NCBI RefSeq assembly: GCF_002732165.1
Contig: NZ_MRZO01000005.1
Span: 152,442-216,441 of the forward strand
Length of the DNA: 64,000 nucleotides
Direction: 5' to 3'
From: Staphylococcus xylosus
GTDB taxonomy: Bacteria; Bacillota; Bacilli; Staphylococcales; Staphylococcaceae
Shown piece after piece: positions 1-9,507 of this stretch. Position numbers and translations under genes: made by a program. The stretch's first letter is position 1, and each line of letters starts with the position of its first letter. Below the pieces are notes generated by a model. The model saw nothing but the letters and a program-made list of their open reading frames with translations, did not search any database and was not told where the DNA came from.

Positions 1-1
1 T

Positions 2-676
2 GATGCTGGTTTGAGACGTATCAACGTAAGTCTTGATGCTATTGAAGATGAAGTGTTTCAAAACATAAATAATAGAAATATTAAAGCTTCAACAATCTTG
101 CAACAGATTGATTATGCTGTTGCTATTGGTTTTCATGTGAAAGTTAACGTTGTTGTGCAAAAGCATGTCAACGACAATCAAATCCTTCCCATGATTCAAT
201 ATTTTAAAGAGAAGAGAATTGAAATACGATTTATCGAATTTATGGATGTTGGTAATGATAATGGTTGGGATTTTAGTAAAGTCGTTACGAAAGACGAAAT
301 GTTAGAAATGATTGAAAAAGATTTTGATATTGAAGCGGTCAAGCCTAAATACTACGGGGAAGTGGCCAAATATTATAAACATAAAGGTATTGCAGCGCAA
401 TTTGGATTAATTACAAGCGTTTCACAATCTTTTTGCTCTACATGTACTCGCGCTAGACTATCATCAGATGGTAAGTTCTATGGCTGTTTGTTTAGTACAG
501 TAGATGGCTTTGATGTTAAATCATTTATGAGAAATGGTGCGACTGATGCTGAGTTATTTGAACAATTTAAGCTTCTTTGGAATATTAGAGACGATCGTTA
601 TTCAGATGAACGTACAGCTCAAACAGTTGAAAATAGAAAACGTAAAAAAATAAATATGAATTATATTGGTGGTTAA
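2..676 (+). CDS. moaA: GTP 3',8-cyclase MoaA, 3' part
   Basis: Radical-SAM enzyme that starts molybdenum cofactor synthesis by rearranging GTP. Only the C-terminal two thirds lie in the window; the reading frame is open at the left edge, so the internal TTG at 11 is not a start. The N-terminal radical-SAM cysteine motif is therefore outside the window. The visible part begins with the conserved [11 protein letters not shown] stretch and carries the second iron-sulfur cluster motif as C-x2-C-x13-C ([19 protein letters not shown]). It ends in Gly-Gly, the MoaA tail that is inserted into the active site. In S. aureus moaA is also followed by sarV. The identification is firm. Confidence 0.96.
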   Translation, partial: DAGLRRINVSLDAIEDEVFQNINNRNIKASTILQQIDYAVAIGFHVKVNVVVQKHVNDNQILPMIQYFKEKRIEIRFIEFMDVGNDNGWDFSKVVTKDEMLEMIEKDFDIEAVKPKYYGEVAKYYKHKGIAAQFGLITSVSQSFCSTCTRARLSSDGKFYGCLFSTVDGFDVKSFMRNGATDAELFEQFKLLWNIRDDRYSDERTAQTVENRKRKKINMNYIGG

Positions 677-694
677 TTCAATTCATACAGCCAC

Positions 695-747
695 ATCCCT
701 ATTTAAGTAGCATTTAACATTTTGCATACTTTAATAGGGATTTTTTG
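695..747 (+). terminator. Rho-independent terminator after moaA
   Basis: Arms at 695-709 and 727-741 pair over 15 bases with one mismatch, and a T-run follows at 740-747. It closes the moaA transcription unit. The rest of the 400-base gap up to sarV is AT-rich and shows no gene. Confidence 0.85.
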
Positions 748-967
748 TTTTGAAAATCAAATAAAATAAAAAAATTAGCGTAGTAAACACTATTATATAT
801 GTATCATATCATAAAGAGATTAAAGTATTATAAATTAATAATGTTAAATAAAGAGGTTAATCAAGGTTGAAACATTTTAGTTAATACAAATTTTTAAAGA
901 TATTCATTTTAAGTGATATAAATAATGTTCAATAGAAAAAAATATTTATCTTTTCGATTAAAAATAA

Positions 968-996
968 TAGATTAAAAGAAGAAAGTGTTATATAAT
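968..996 (+). promoter_or_regulatory. Candidate sarV promoter
   Basis: A perfect TATAAT at 991-996 lies 17 bases downstream of a weak -35 (TAGATT, 968-973), about 80 bases upstream of sarV. The weak -35 would suit an activator-dependent or low-level promoter; that part is inference. Confidence 0.5.
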
Positions 997-1076
997 ACTT
1001 TTGAAGCTTATTCATTAAGTAAAGCCAAATATGAAGAATTAAAACAACTAGAGTAGTCAATAAGGAGGCCATTTTT

Positions 1077-1436
1077 ATGGATAGTAAAGTATCATATTTT
1101 ATAACATCTGAAAGAGATTTATGTCAGTTAAAGCATTGGTTGAAATCAAAGCATAAAATGTCGATTGAAGAATTTGTTGTATTGTTCAAAGTATATGAAG
1201 CTACAAGAATAAGTGGTAAAGAATTACGTGACGCCCTTCATTTTGAAATGCTTTGGGATACTAGTAAAATTGATGTAATTATAAGAAAGATTTATAAAAA
1301 AGAGTTGATTTCAAAAGTGCGTTCAGAGACAGATGAAAGACAAGTTTTCTATTATTACAATAGTGACCAGAAACAGTTGTTAGATGACATTATTAAAGAG
1401 GTTGAACAAATTAATGTTGCGCAACCAACAAAATAA
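1077..1436 (+). CDS. sarV: SarA-family transcriptional regulator SarV
   Basis: Small winged-helix DNA-binding protein of 119 residues, the usual single-domain length of the SarA family. The family wing motif around the DER triplet is present near residue 87 ([12 protein letters not shown]). In S. aureus sarV lies beside moaA and affects autolysis and virulence genes; that role is carried over by homology and position. The ATG follows a strong AAGGAGG site. It is transcribed alone, between the moaA terminator and the hairpin at 1468-1500. SarA-family members are similar to each other, so the symbol rests partly on synteny. Confidence 0.88.
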   Translation: MDSKVSYFITSERDLCQLKHWLKSKHKMSIEEFVVLFKVYEATRISGKELRDALHFEMLWDTSKIDVIIRKIYKKELISKVRSETDERQVFYYYNSDQKQLLDDIIKEVEQINVAQPTK

Positions 1437-1467
1437 TACATAATTAATATAATTACAAAAGTAAAGA

Positions 1468-1500
1468 TAAGGCTGGGACAAGTAATTTGTCCCAGCCTTA
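1468..1500. terminator. Bidirectional terminator hairpin (GGCTGGGACA type)
   Basis: Perfect 14-base inverted repeat, AAGGCTGGGACAAG-type arms around a short loop, between sarV and the converging MFS gene. A closely similar hairpin occurs at 11158-11200, so this is a repeated intergenic element. A small second hairpin (AGCTAGG/CCTAGCT, 1569-1590) lies nearer the MFS stop codon. Confidence 0.8.
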
Positions 1501-1694
1501 ATCATTATATTGAATGAGTGTAACTTGTGCTTAAGATTCAAGTTAGGTAAACCTTTTATTAATATCAAAGCTAGGAAAATTTGCCTAGCTGCGACGAGGA
1601 AATCAATTTAAATAAATTATGGTTCTGTCGCAATACCACCTAACGCTATTTTGTCACTACATCAAGATAATAAAATAGTATTAGATATATAAAT

Positions 1695-2906
1695 TTAGTT
1701 AGAAGCAATTTCTTTTGCTTTTCTACCATGTAAGAAATAATAAATAATTGCAGTTATTAATACTATGATTGCCATAATACCGTATAGCTGTGCATAACTT
1801 ACAGAAGAAGTTATAAAGCCTAATACATAAGGACCAAAACCAAGTCCCAAATCAAGTCCTATGAAATAAGTTGAAGTAGCTATCCCATATTTTGCAGGGG
1901 GTGATACTTTTATAGCAATTGCTTGCATACAGGAAGAAATATTGCCATAACCTGCTCCTAAGAATAAACCTGCTAGAATAAGTAACCATCCATTATTTGT
2001 AATACTTAATGTTAAAAAAGTAATAATTAAGAAAAAGAATGCAGGATATGCAATTACATTTTCATTTTTTTGGTCCATTAAGCGACCTGCTATTGGCCGA
2101 GTAACTAATGATGCAATAGCATAAAATATAAAGAAGTAACTAGATATAGTTACGAGATTAATTTCTTGGGCGAAGAATTGTAAAAACGTAAGAATAGATG
2201 AATAAGTCAGCCCTGATATTAACATAATGATAGCGACAGGTACTGCTTCTTTTGCAATATAATGGTTAATATTAAATTTCTTATTTTTAACATGTTCAGG
2301 AGTCGTTTGTGCTTTTGTCTCTAATTTGAAATCTAAGTTTACAAAGAACGAGATAATAAAACTAACAATACCACAAACTAAACATATTAAAAATAATAAT
2401 TTAATTGGAAAAGTATTGATTAGTAATAAACCAAAGAATGGACCAATTGCAGCACCAATAACAAGACTTAGCGAGAATAAGCTAATACCTTCACTTTTTC
2501 TATCATTTGGTGTTACGTATGCTGCAATTGTCCCAGTCGCAGTAGTAGTAATACCTGTAGCAATACCATTAATTAATCTAGTGAACATTAAGAGTGCCAA
2601 TGACCCTTCTATAAAATAAAAGAGCTGTGTGATGATTAGGAATATTAAACCTATCAACAAGATGGTCTTTGGACCTACCTTATTTACATACTTACCTGTA
2701 GCGAATCGTCCAATTAGTGAGCCGATTATAAAGAGACCTGAAACGAGTCCAGCTATGCTATCAGATACATGATATTCTGATTTAGTATAACTCGCTATAA
2801 TAACGATAAGTAAATACATACTAAGATATATCGCAAAGTTCGTTATAAAATTGATATTAAAGCTTTTAGTCCATATAGGTGATCGCATAGATGATGATTG
2901 ATTCAT
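1695..2906 (-). CDS. MFS drug/H+ antiporter-like transporter
   Basis: Integral membrane protein of 403 residues with about 12 hydrophobic segments, the usual size for a 12-TM major facilitator exporter. The loop after TM2 holds the typical Gly/Arg-Phe motif (SLIGRFATGKYVNKVGPK, about residues 62-79). The gene starts one base after the stop of the upstream marR gene, and its GGAGGG ribosome site lies inside the marR 3' end, so the two are translated together. Pairing with a MarR repressor suggests efflux of a toxic small molecule, but nothing here identifies the substrate. Confidence 0.85.
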   Translation of the reverse strand: MNQSSSMRSPIWTKSFNINFITNFAIYLSMYLLIVIIASYTKSEYHVSDSIAGLVSGLFIIGSLIGRFATGKYVNKVGPKTILLIGLIFLIITQLFYFIEGSLALLMFTRLINGIATGITTTATGTIAAYVTPNDRKSEGISLFSLSLVIGAAIGPFFGLLLINTFPIKLLFLICLVCGIVSFIISFFVNLDFKLETKAQTTPEHVKNKKFNINHYIAKEAVPVAIIMLISGLTYSSILTFLQFFAQEINLVTISSYFFIFYAIASLVTRPIAGRLMDQKNENVIAYPAFFFLIITFLTLSITNNGWLLILAGLFLGAGYGNISSCMQAIAIKVSPPAKYGIATSTYFIGLDLGLGFGPYVLGFITSSVSYAQLYGIMAIIVLITAIIYYFLHGRKAKEIASN

Positions 2907-2907
2907 A

Positions 2908-3342
2908 TTAAATTCCCTCCATTTTTGTTATCTCTTCATGAATTTTTTGAATGACTTGAATTGTATGATCCAGGTCAGCTTCAGATAAATTAGCTTTTTG
3001 AAGTATTTCTTCTTGTACGATAGAAACACGTTCATTTATATTGTCATAAAGAGATTGTCCTTCTTCAGAAAAAGATAATAATTTTTCTCTTTTATCTTCT
3101 CCAGTTTCAACTTTTAACAAAGATTTTTCGGAAAGCACTTTTAATATTTTTCGAGTTGTAGGCTTTTCTATTGCACGACGCTTAGAAATTTGAACTAATG
3201 TTGTTGGTGCATTATGTGCGATGTCTTTCATTACTAACCATTGTGCAGGATATAAGTCATAGTCTTCAAATATAGGTGAAAATAACTTTGTATAAGGTCG
3301 ATAAACTGCAATTAAATTATTGAATATGTTTGGTTTATTCAT
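2908..3342 (-). CDS. MarR-family transcriptional regulator
   Basis: Winged-helix repressor of 144 residues. The recognition-helix region (about residues 55-70, ISKRRAIEKPTTRKIL) and the beta-wing with an Asp-x-Arg motif (GEDKREKLLSF, near residue 83) fit the MarR fold. It is the first gene of a two-gene operon with the MFS transporter, which it very likely represses together with itself. A palindrome just downstream of its promoter is the likely operator. No cysteine-based redox switch stands out. The ligand is unknown. Confidence 0.9.
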   Translation of the reverse strand: MNKPNIFNNLIAVYRPYTKLFSPIFEDYDLYPAQWLVMKDIAHNAPTTLVQISKRRAIEKPTTRKILKVLSEKSLLKVETGEDKREKLLSFSEEGQSLYDNINERVSIVQEEILQKANLSEADLDHTIQVIQKIHEEITKMEGI

Positions 3343-3359
3343 AATAGTCTCCTTAATTT

Positions 3360-3376
3360 AGTTAGCAAAGCTAACT
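3360..3376. promoter_or_regulatory. Palindromic operator of the marR operon
   Basis: Perfect inverted repeat AGTTAGC-aaa-GCTAACT. It sits in the 5' untranslated region of marR, about 10-26 bases downstream of the start point expected from the promoter at 3393-3421, a natural place for MarR autorepression. Confidence 0.65.
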
Positions 3377-3392
3377 TTTTATAACAGATAAC

Positions 3393-3421
3393 ATTCTAAG
3401 CCTTTTTACGAAATAAATCAA
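3393..3421 (-). promoter_or_regulatory. Promoter of marR-MFS operon
   Basis: On the minus strand TTGATT (3416-3421) and TAGAAT (3393-3398) are separated by exactly 17 bases, a good sigma-A promoter reading into marR. Confidence 0.7.
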
Positions 3422-3523
3422 TAGCACCGTTTTAAAATAATAATTAAACTGCTGCTTATAGGAAGTAAAGTAGTACGCAATTTGTTATGATAGGGTTAAA
3501 GATGAGAGTAGGGGAGAAAAGTT

Positions 3524-4285
3524 ATGCAATATTTAAAATTAGATCATTTAGTACACTATATTCAGCATTTAGACAACTTTAAATACCCAGGACATTTGCT
3601 AACTTTACAACAAGGAGGACAACACGAGAGGTTAGGTACATACAATAAATTAGCTTATTTAAACAATGCATATATTGAATTGATAGATGTATACAAGCCA
3701 GACGTCTTACAAAAAATAATTAAAACTGATGAAGGCCGAGTGTCATTCCCTTCTAAAATAGTTCAAGATAATTATGCACAAGGTTTAAAAACATTGGCAT
3801 TTCGTACACAAGATATTGAACAATTAAAGGCAGATTTAGAAGAAAAAGATGTAGAGGTCATTGGACCTGTAAACATGCAAAGAGAAAATATAAAAGGCGA
3901 TAGAACAACGTGGAAATTATTATATATTGCAGACCCAGATTATAGAGTAAAGCCCCCATTTTTTATACAGTGGAATGAACAAGAAGATACGCGAAATGAA
4001 AAGTTGGCATCATTGCGTCAAAATGAATTTATAATTCAATCTGTAGAATTGACTAGCACAGAGCGTAAACACACAGTTGATAAGTGGCAACGCTGGTTTG
4101 ATATGGAAATCATAGATGAAGCAGCAAGTGTCACGACATTAAAATTAAAAGGGGATGAAACATTATTTAACATTAGTGATGGCACAGATTCAGGTTATAA
4201 ATCAGTCACTATAAAAGATAATAAAACAACGTCCCCTTACACATTAATTATACGTGGCTTAAGTTACAAATTTATAGCAGATTAA
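3524..4285 (+). CDS. VOC-family (glyoxalase-like) protein
   Basis: Protein of 253 residues resembling the Glyoxalase_3 type of vicinal-oxygen-chelate proteins. The N-terminal LDHLVHYI segment and a second repeat-like half beginning near residue 168 (IIQSVELTS) match the paired beta-alpha-beta-beta-beta modules of this fold. Members are metal-dependent isomerases, lyases or dioxygenases, or thiol transferases acting on antibiotics; the substrate here cannot be told. The ATG has a GGGGAGA ribosome site. The 3' end overlaps the converging small gene by four bases. It is a single-gene unit divergent from marR. Confidence 0.75.
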   Translation: MQYLKLDHLVHYIQHLDNFKYPGHLLTLQQGGQHERLGTYNKLAYLNNAYIELIDVYKPDVLQKIIKTDEGRVSFPSKIVQDNYAQGLKTLAFRTQDIEQLKADLEEKDVEVIGPVNMQRENIKGDRTTWKLLYIADPDYRVKPPFFIQWNEQEDTRNEKLASLRQNEFIIQSVELTSTERKHTVDKWQRWFDMEIIDEAASVTTLKLKGDETLFNISDGTDSGYKSVTIKDNKTTSPYTLIIRGLSYKFIAD

Positions 4286-4533
4286 TAAATATATAAGTAT
4301 GCACTATGTGCGATTATGAATATGTGTATCAAAGAAGTGATAAGTGTTAAAATAGCTAAGTAAGTAGAAATTTTTTGAGTACGCAATAATAGTAAATAAA
4401 CAGTTATTATAAATGTAAACGCTGCTAAAATAATTCTTAAACTTAAATATGAAATTGTAAGTGGTTCATTGATAGCTTGAAAAATGAAAATTAAATTAAT
4501 TAATAATAGTAAGCTAATAATTAAAATCCGCAT
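4282..4533 (-). CDS. Small hypothetical membrane protein
   Basis: An 83-residue protein that I do not recognise. It is almost wholly hydrophobic, with three likely membrane segments (about residues 2-19, 31-48 and 56-80). A GAGG ribosome site precedes the ATG. It converges on and overlaps the VOC gene by four bases and is divergent from fmhB. No function can be assigned. Confidence 0.6.
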   Translation of the reverse strand: MRILIISLLLLINLIFIFQAINEPLTISYLSLRIILAAFTFIITVYLLLLRTQKISTYLAILTLITSLIHIFIIAHSAYLYIY

Positions 4534-4652
4534 AAAAAAACCTCGTTTCTATATTTATTATAGTATAGCAAATGATGGTTTGTATGTGAAAATTAGAATA
4601 AAACAATATATAATATCATAGAATTGAATTGATAAAGGAGACATCAGTTTTT

Positions 4653-5900
4653 ATGGAAAAGATGAATATCACTAATCAAGCGCATGATGCATTTGTTAAA
4701 GCTCATCCGCAAGGTGACTTATTACAATTAACTAAATGGGCTGAAACTAAAACACTAACTGGCTGGTATTCAAGACGTATCGCAGTCGGAGAAGATGGAG
4801 AAATTGTTGGGGTAGGTCAACTACTATTTAAAAAAGTGCCTAAGCTACCTTATACACTTTGCTACATTTCGCGTGGGTTTGTTACTGACTATAGTAATAA
4901 ATTAGCTTTAGAGACACTGTTGGAAGCTGCAATGCAAATCGCTAAAGAAGAAAAAGCATATGCCATTAAGATTGATCCAGATGTAGAGGTGGATAAAGGT
5001 GCGGAAGCTCTAACAAATCTACGTGCATTAGGCTTTAAACATAAAGGATTTAAAGAAGGGCTTTCTAAGGACTATATACAACCAAGAATGACAATGATTA
5101 CACCTATCGACAAAACAGATGAAGAATTGATTCAAAGTTTTGAACGCCGTAATCGTTCGAAAGTAAGATTAGCATTAAAACGTGGCACTACAGTTGAACG
5201 TTCAGATAGAGACGGTTTAAAGACATTTGCTAATTTAATGCAAATCACGGGTGAACGTGATGGGTTCTTAACAAGAGATATCAGCTATTTCCAGAATATA
5301 TATGATGCCTTGCATCCAGACGGTGATGCAGAATTATTCCTAGTTAAATTAGAACCAAAACCAGTTTTACAAGAGTTAAGAAAAGAGTTAGAAGAAATTG
5401 AAGCTGAAAAAGTAAAATTAGCTAATAAGAAACAAGATAAAAAGACACTTAATAAAATTAACGATGCAGATAATAAAATAAGCAAAACACAAGAACTCAT
5501 TGATGAAATGGTTACATTAGAATCTAAACATCCAGAAGGAATATATTTATCGGGTGCATTGTTAATGTTTGCAGGCAATAAGTCGTACTATTTATATGGT
5601 GCTTCTTCAAATGAATATCGTAATTTCTTACCAAACCATCATATGCAATTTGCAATGATGCAGTATGCTAGAGAACATGGTGCAACGACTTATGATTTCG
5701 GTGGTACAGATAATGATCCAGATAAATCTTCTGACCATTATGGTTTATGGACATTCAAAAAAGTTTGGGGTACTTATTTGAGTGAAAAAATTGGTGAATT
5801 TGATTATGTATTAAATAAACCACTATATCAAGTTATTGAAAACTTTAAACCTAAACTTACTAAAGCAAAAATTAAATTATCACGTAAATTCAAAAAATAA
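4653..5900 (+). CDS. fmhB: Lipid II:glycine glycyltransferase FmhB (FemX)
   Basis: FemABX-family, GNAT-like enzyme that adds the first glycine from glycyl-tRNA to the lysine of lipid II, on the inner face of the membrane; the step is essential in S. aureus. The protein has 415 residues and is nearly collinear with S. aureus FmhB, including the TKWAETK start region, GFKHKGFKEGLSKDY, and the ending AREHGATTYDFGGTDNDPDK. The Lys/Glu-rich segment at about residues 240-290 is the coiled-coil arm typical of Fem proteins. The start is the ATG at 4653; the upstream in-frame TTG at 4629 overlaps the AAAGGAG ribosome site. It is monocistronic, with a hairpin at 5927-5973 following. Confidence 0.96.
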   Translation: MEKMNITNQAHDAFVKAHPQGDLLQLTKWAETKTLTGWYSRRIAVGEDGEIVGVGQLLFKKVPKLPYTLCYISRGFVTDYSNKLALETLLEAAMQIAKEEKAYAIKIDPDVEVDKGAEALTNLRALGFKHKGFKEGLSKDYIQPRMTMITPIDKTDEELIQSFERRNRSKVRLALKRGTTVERSDRDGLKTFANLMQITGERDGFLTRDISYFQNIYDALHPDGDAELFLVKLEPKPVLQELRKELEEIEAEKVKLANKKQDKKTLNKINDADNKISKTQELIDEMVTLESKHPEGIYLSGALLMFAGNKSYYLYGASSNEYRNFLPNHHMQFAMMQYAREHGATTYDFGGTDNDPDKSSDHYGLWTFKKVWGTYLSEKIGEFDYVLNKPLYQVIENFKPKLTKAKIKLSRKFKK

Positions 5901-5926
5901 AATAAGTAATCTAAATTCAAATGAAT

Positions 5927-5973
5927 GCACGTTATAAAGTTTTAGAATTAATTTAATAAACTATATAACGTGC
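5927..5973. terminator. Hairpin terminator after fmhB
   Basis: GCACGTTATA (5927-5936) pairs perfectly with TATAACGTGC (5964-5973), with a further AGTTT/AACT pairing inside. The trailing T-run is poor, so it may be a weak terminator or an mRNA 3' stabiliser. Confidence 0.55.
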
Positions 5974-6095
5974 GCTATTTATGTATACATATTTTACTGT
6001 TATTTATATTAATTAATGTTAATGCGGCAAAAAGGGAAATGTTTGTTATTACAATGAAATATACGATATTTAAGAAGTGAGAGTGGGGAAACAAT

Positions 6096-9000
6096 ATGAT
6101 AAAAAAACTGTTACAGTTTTCACTAGGGAACAAATTTGCCATATTTCTAATGGTGCTATTAGTTATTCTAGGCGGCTTATATGCTAGTACCAAAATGAAA
6201 CTAGAATTATTACCAGATGTAGAATCTCCAATGATTACAGTACAAACTTCTATGCCTGGTGCCACACCAGAAACAGTTAAAGAGGACGTTAGTGACAAAA
6301 TTGATGATCAAGTTAGATCGATGGCTAATGTAAAAAATGTCACAGCACAATCTATACAAAATGCTTCTATGGTTACAGTAGAATATGAAGAAAGTGTAGA
6401 CCTGGATAAAGCAGAAAATGATTTAAAAAAAGAAATTGATAAAATTAAATTTGCTGAGGGTGTTGAAGAACCTGAACTTTCAAGAAATTCTATGGATGCC
6501 TTTCCAATCGTAGCATATTCATTTACGACTAAAGATAATAACTTAAAAGATACAACTAATAAAATTAATCATCAATTAATACCGAAACTACAAACAATAG
6601 ATGGTGTACAGAATGCACAACTAAATGGACAAACATCTCGTGAAGTTTCTATTAAATTTAATCAAGATAAACTTGAGAGCAGTGGTTTAACAAAAGATAG
6701 TGTCGAACAATATTTAAAAAGTGCTACAAGTGAAACACCACTGGGATTATTCCAATTTAATAACACAGAAAAATCCGTGGTTATTGATGGTGAATTCACA
6801 TCTGTAGACGCACTTAAAAACTTAAATATACCACTTTCTGCAGGTGCAAACTCAGGCGCTCAGTCGCAATCTAACGGTGAATCAAGCGATGCAATGATGC
6901 AAGAATCTAAAGGACAAAGTGAGTCGCAAGGTTCGCTTGACGCTCAGTCGCAATCTGGCGATTCGTCAACAAGTAGCCAAACTGATGGGGCCGAGATACC
7001 TTCAGTTAAATTAAAAGATATCGCTGATGTAACAGCTGGGGATGAACGCGAGTCTATATCTAAAACTAATGGTAAAGATGCTGTAAATGTTCAGATAACA
7101 AAAGCGCAAGATGCAAATACAGTTCAAGTAGCAAAAGATACGAAGAAAGAAATTGATAAACTTATTAAAGACAACCCAGATATGGTTGCTACAAAAGTAA
7201 TGGATACAGCAAAACCTATTGAAGACGCACTGTATACAATGATTGAAAAAGCGATATTAGGTACGATTGTGGCAATTATCGTCATACTATTATTCTTAAG
7301 GAATATTAGAACAACTGCAATAGCTGTTGTTTCAATACCGATGTCTATTTTAATAGCGATGATTGCTTTGAAATTATCTGATGTATCACTAAATATTTTA
7401 ACATTAGGTGCATTGACGGTTGCAATTGGGCGTGTCATAGATGATTCAATTGTAGTAGTAGAAAATATCTATCGGAGATTATCAGATCGAAATGAATCAT
7501 TGACAGGAGATCGATTAATTGTAAGCGCAACGAGTGAAGTGTTTAAGCCAATCATGTCATCTACAATCGTAACGATTATTGTATTCTTACCTTTAGCGTT
7601 CGTTACTGGATCTGTTGGTGAAATGTTTAGGCCCTTCGCATTAGCGATAGCATTTAGTCTATTAGCATCATTACTTGTTTCTATTACAATCGTGCCTGCT
7701 TTAAGTGCTACACTTTTTAAAAAGGGCGTAAAACATCATAAAGAAGAGTCTTTAGGATTTATCGGTGAAAAATACAAAGTAATTTTAAAATGGTCTTTAA
7801 ATCACAAATGGATTGTCATCCTAGTTAGTACAATCATTTTAATATCAAGTATAGGGTTAGGCGCAGCTAAATTAGGAACTAGCTTTATTTCTACAGGTGA
7901 AGATAAGTTCATGGCATTAACCTACACGCCTAAGCCAGGGGAAACAGAAAAAGGTGTGTTAAATCACGCGGAACAAGTCCAAAAATATCTAAATAAAAAA
8001 GATAAAGTGAAAACTGTACAATACTCTGTTGGCGGTGCATCACCAACTGATCCAACCGGAAGCTCAAACAGTATGGCTATTATGGTAGAATACGATTCAG
8101 ATACACCAAATTTTGAGGAAGAGCCCGATAAAGTATTACAACACCTAGAAAAATATAAGCATCCAGGTGATTGGGCAAATCAAGACATGGGTACAGGTGG
8201 TAGTAATAATAAGTTAGAAGTTTCAGTTACAGGACCAACACTTGAAGCTATAAAAGGCACAGTTAATAAAGTTGAAGATGAGATGAAAGGCGTTAAAGGT
8301 ATGGCGAATGTCAAATCTGATTTAACGCAGACGTATGACCAATACAATATTAAAGTTGATCAAAATGAAGCAGCTAAATATGGCTTGTCAGCGGCGCAAT
8401 TGGCGATGATCCTCAATCAAAATACACCTGAACAAAGTGTGACTACCGTCAAAGAAAAAGGTAAATCTATTGATGTGAAGATTAAGGAAGATAAAAAAAC
8501 AGATTGGTCGAAAGAGAAGTTAGAAAGTACAGAATTACAAACACCGATGGGGCAAGCTATAGAGTTAAGTGATATTGCAACATTAGAACAAACTAAAACG
8601 CCGAATAAGATCGAAACAAAAGCAGGTGATTATACTGCTACCGTTTCAGCTAAAGTAACGAATGACGATGTGGGCGGTACATCTCAAAAGGTATTATCTA
8701 AAGTGAACAACCTTGATACGCCTACGAATGTGAAAATAAACGTTGGAGGCGCGAATGAAGATATTGGAAATGCCATTACTCAATTAGCCTTCGCAATGTT
8801 AGCAGCTATTATCGTAGTTTATTTAGTACTTGTATTGACATTTAAAGGGGCGCTTGCACCCTTCACTATATTATTCTCTTTACCATATACAGTAATTGGC
8901 GTAGTTCTCGCGTTAGTGATTACAGGAGAAACAATCTCTGTACCAAGCATGATTGGTATGTTGATGTTGATAGGTATCGTAGTTACTAATGCTATTGTGT

Positions 9001-9290
9001 TAATAGATAGAGTGATTAATAAACAAAAGCAAGGACTAGAAATGAAAGATGCACTATTAGAGGCTGGTGGAACACGTATAAGACCAATTTTAATGACAGC
9101 ATTAGCTACAATAGGTGCACTCGTGCCAATGCTATTTGGTGAAGGTAGTTCAATCATTATTTCTAAAGGCATGGCAGCAACTGTTGTTGGAGGATTGATA
9201 TCTTCTACACTATTAACACTGATAGTCGTTCCAGTTATTTACGAAATATTATTTACATTAAAAGATAAAGTAACACGCAAAAAGAAATAG
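6096..9290 (+). CDS. RND-family efflux transporter (AcrB/SwrC-like)
   Basis: Large proton-driven exporter of 1064 residues with the RND layout: one TM helix near the N terminus, a large extracytoplasmic loop, six TM helices (about 380-550), a second loop and the final TM set. The TM4 motif AIGRVIDDSIVVVENI contains the two aspartates of the proton relay; the TM10 lysine of AcrB is replaced in IGIVVTNAIVLID, as in the Gram-positive SwrC type. An extracytoplasmic stretch at about residues 250-300 is rich in Ser, Gln and Gly. No membrane-fusion-protein gene is adjacent, so it probably works alone or with a distant partner. Candidate cargos are lipopeptides or fatty acids, by analogy only. A similar gene follows fmhB in S. 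aureus. Confidence 0.9.
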   Translation: MIKKLLQFSLGNKFAIFLMVLLVILGGLYASTKMKLELLPDVESPMITVQTSMPGATPETVKEDVSDKIDDQVRSMANVKNVTAQSIQNASMVTVEYEESVDLDKAENDLKKEIDKIKFAEGVEEPELSRNSMDAFPIVAYSFTTKDNNLKDTTNKINHQLIPKLQTIDGVQNAQLNGQTSREVSIKFNQDKLESSGLTKDSVEQYLKSATSETPLGLFQFNNTEKSVVIDGEFTSVDALKNLNIPLSAGANSGAQSQSNGESSDAMMQESKGQSESQGSLDAQSQSGDSSTSSQTDGAEIPSVKLKDIADVTAGDERESISKTNGKDAVNVQITKAQDANTVQVAKDTKKEIDKLIKDNPDMVATKVMDTAKPIEDALYTMIEKAILGTIVAIIVILLFLRNIRTTAIAVVSIPMSILIAMIALKLSDVSLNILTLGALTVAIGRVIDDSIVVVENIYRRLSDRNESLTGDRLIVSATSEVFKPIMSSTIVTIIVFLPLAFVTGSVGEMFRPFALAIAFSLLASLLVSITIVPALSATLFKKGVKHHKEESLGFIGEKYKVILKWSLNHKWIVILVSTIILISSIGLGAAKLGTSFISTGEDKFMALTYTPKPGETEKGVLNHAEQVQKYLNKKDKVKTVQYSVGGASPTDPTGSSNSMAIMVEYDSDTPNFEEEPDKVLQHLEKYKHPGDWANQDMGTGGSNNKLEVSVTGPTLEAIKGTVNKVEDEMKGVKGMANVKSDLTQTYDQYNIKVDQNEAAKYGLSAAQLAMILNQNTPEQSVTTVKEKGKSIDVKIKEDKKTDWSKEKLESTELQTPMGQAIELSDIATLEQTKTPNKIETKAGDYTATVSAKVTNDDVGGTSQKVLSKVNNLDTPTNVKINVGGANEDIGNAITQLAFAMLAAIIVVYLVLVLTFKGALAPFTILFSLPYTVIGVVLALVITGETISVPSMIGMLMLIGIVVTNAIVLIDRVINKQKQGLEMKDALLEAGGTRIRPILMTALATIGALVPMLFGEGSSIIISKGMAATVVGGLISSTLLTLIVVPVIYEILFTLKDKVTRKKK

Positions 9291-9311
9291 CTTGAATAAA
9301 TATAGGGACAG

Positions 9312-9342
9312 TCCGAGGCATAAATATGTGTCTCGGATTTTT
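9312..9342 (+). terminator. Terminator after the RND gene
   Basis: TCCGAG (9312-9317) pairs with CTCGGA (9332-9337), extended inward by GCATA/TGTGT-type pairs, and is followed by TTTTTA. It lies 22 bases after the RND stop codon. Confidence 0.75.
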
Positions 9343-9440
9343 ATAAATATAAGTATATTTAATAACGATCAGCTAATAGTATAAAATCATCTTAATAGAA
9401 GTTGTTTCTGCTCATAATTATTTAATTCATATAAAAAAGA

Positions 9441-9480
9441 CGAGACCACAATCAATACTGTTGCATTGATTGTGGTCTCG
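9441..9480. terminator. Strong hairpin, likely terminator of the minus-strand gene at 9508
   Basis: A 16-base perfect stem (CGAGACCACAATCAAT, 9441-9456, with 9465-9480) around an 8-base loop. An A-run on the plus strand immediately to the left becomes a U-run for leftward transcripts, so it terminates the small membrane protein gene. Confidence 0.8.
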
Positions 9481-9507
9481 CGTTTGTATAAGTATTCCAG
9501 TATTATA

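Noticed and set aside
2326..2619. 97-codon ORF opposite the MFS gene
   Set aside because: Antisense shadow of membrane helices; no ribosome site worth considering.
5285..5578. 97-codon ORF opposite fmhB
   Set aside because: Antisense shadow of the Lys-rich coiled-coil arm of FmhB, with biased Ser/Leu composition.
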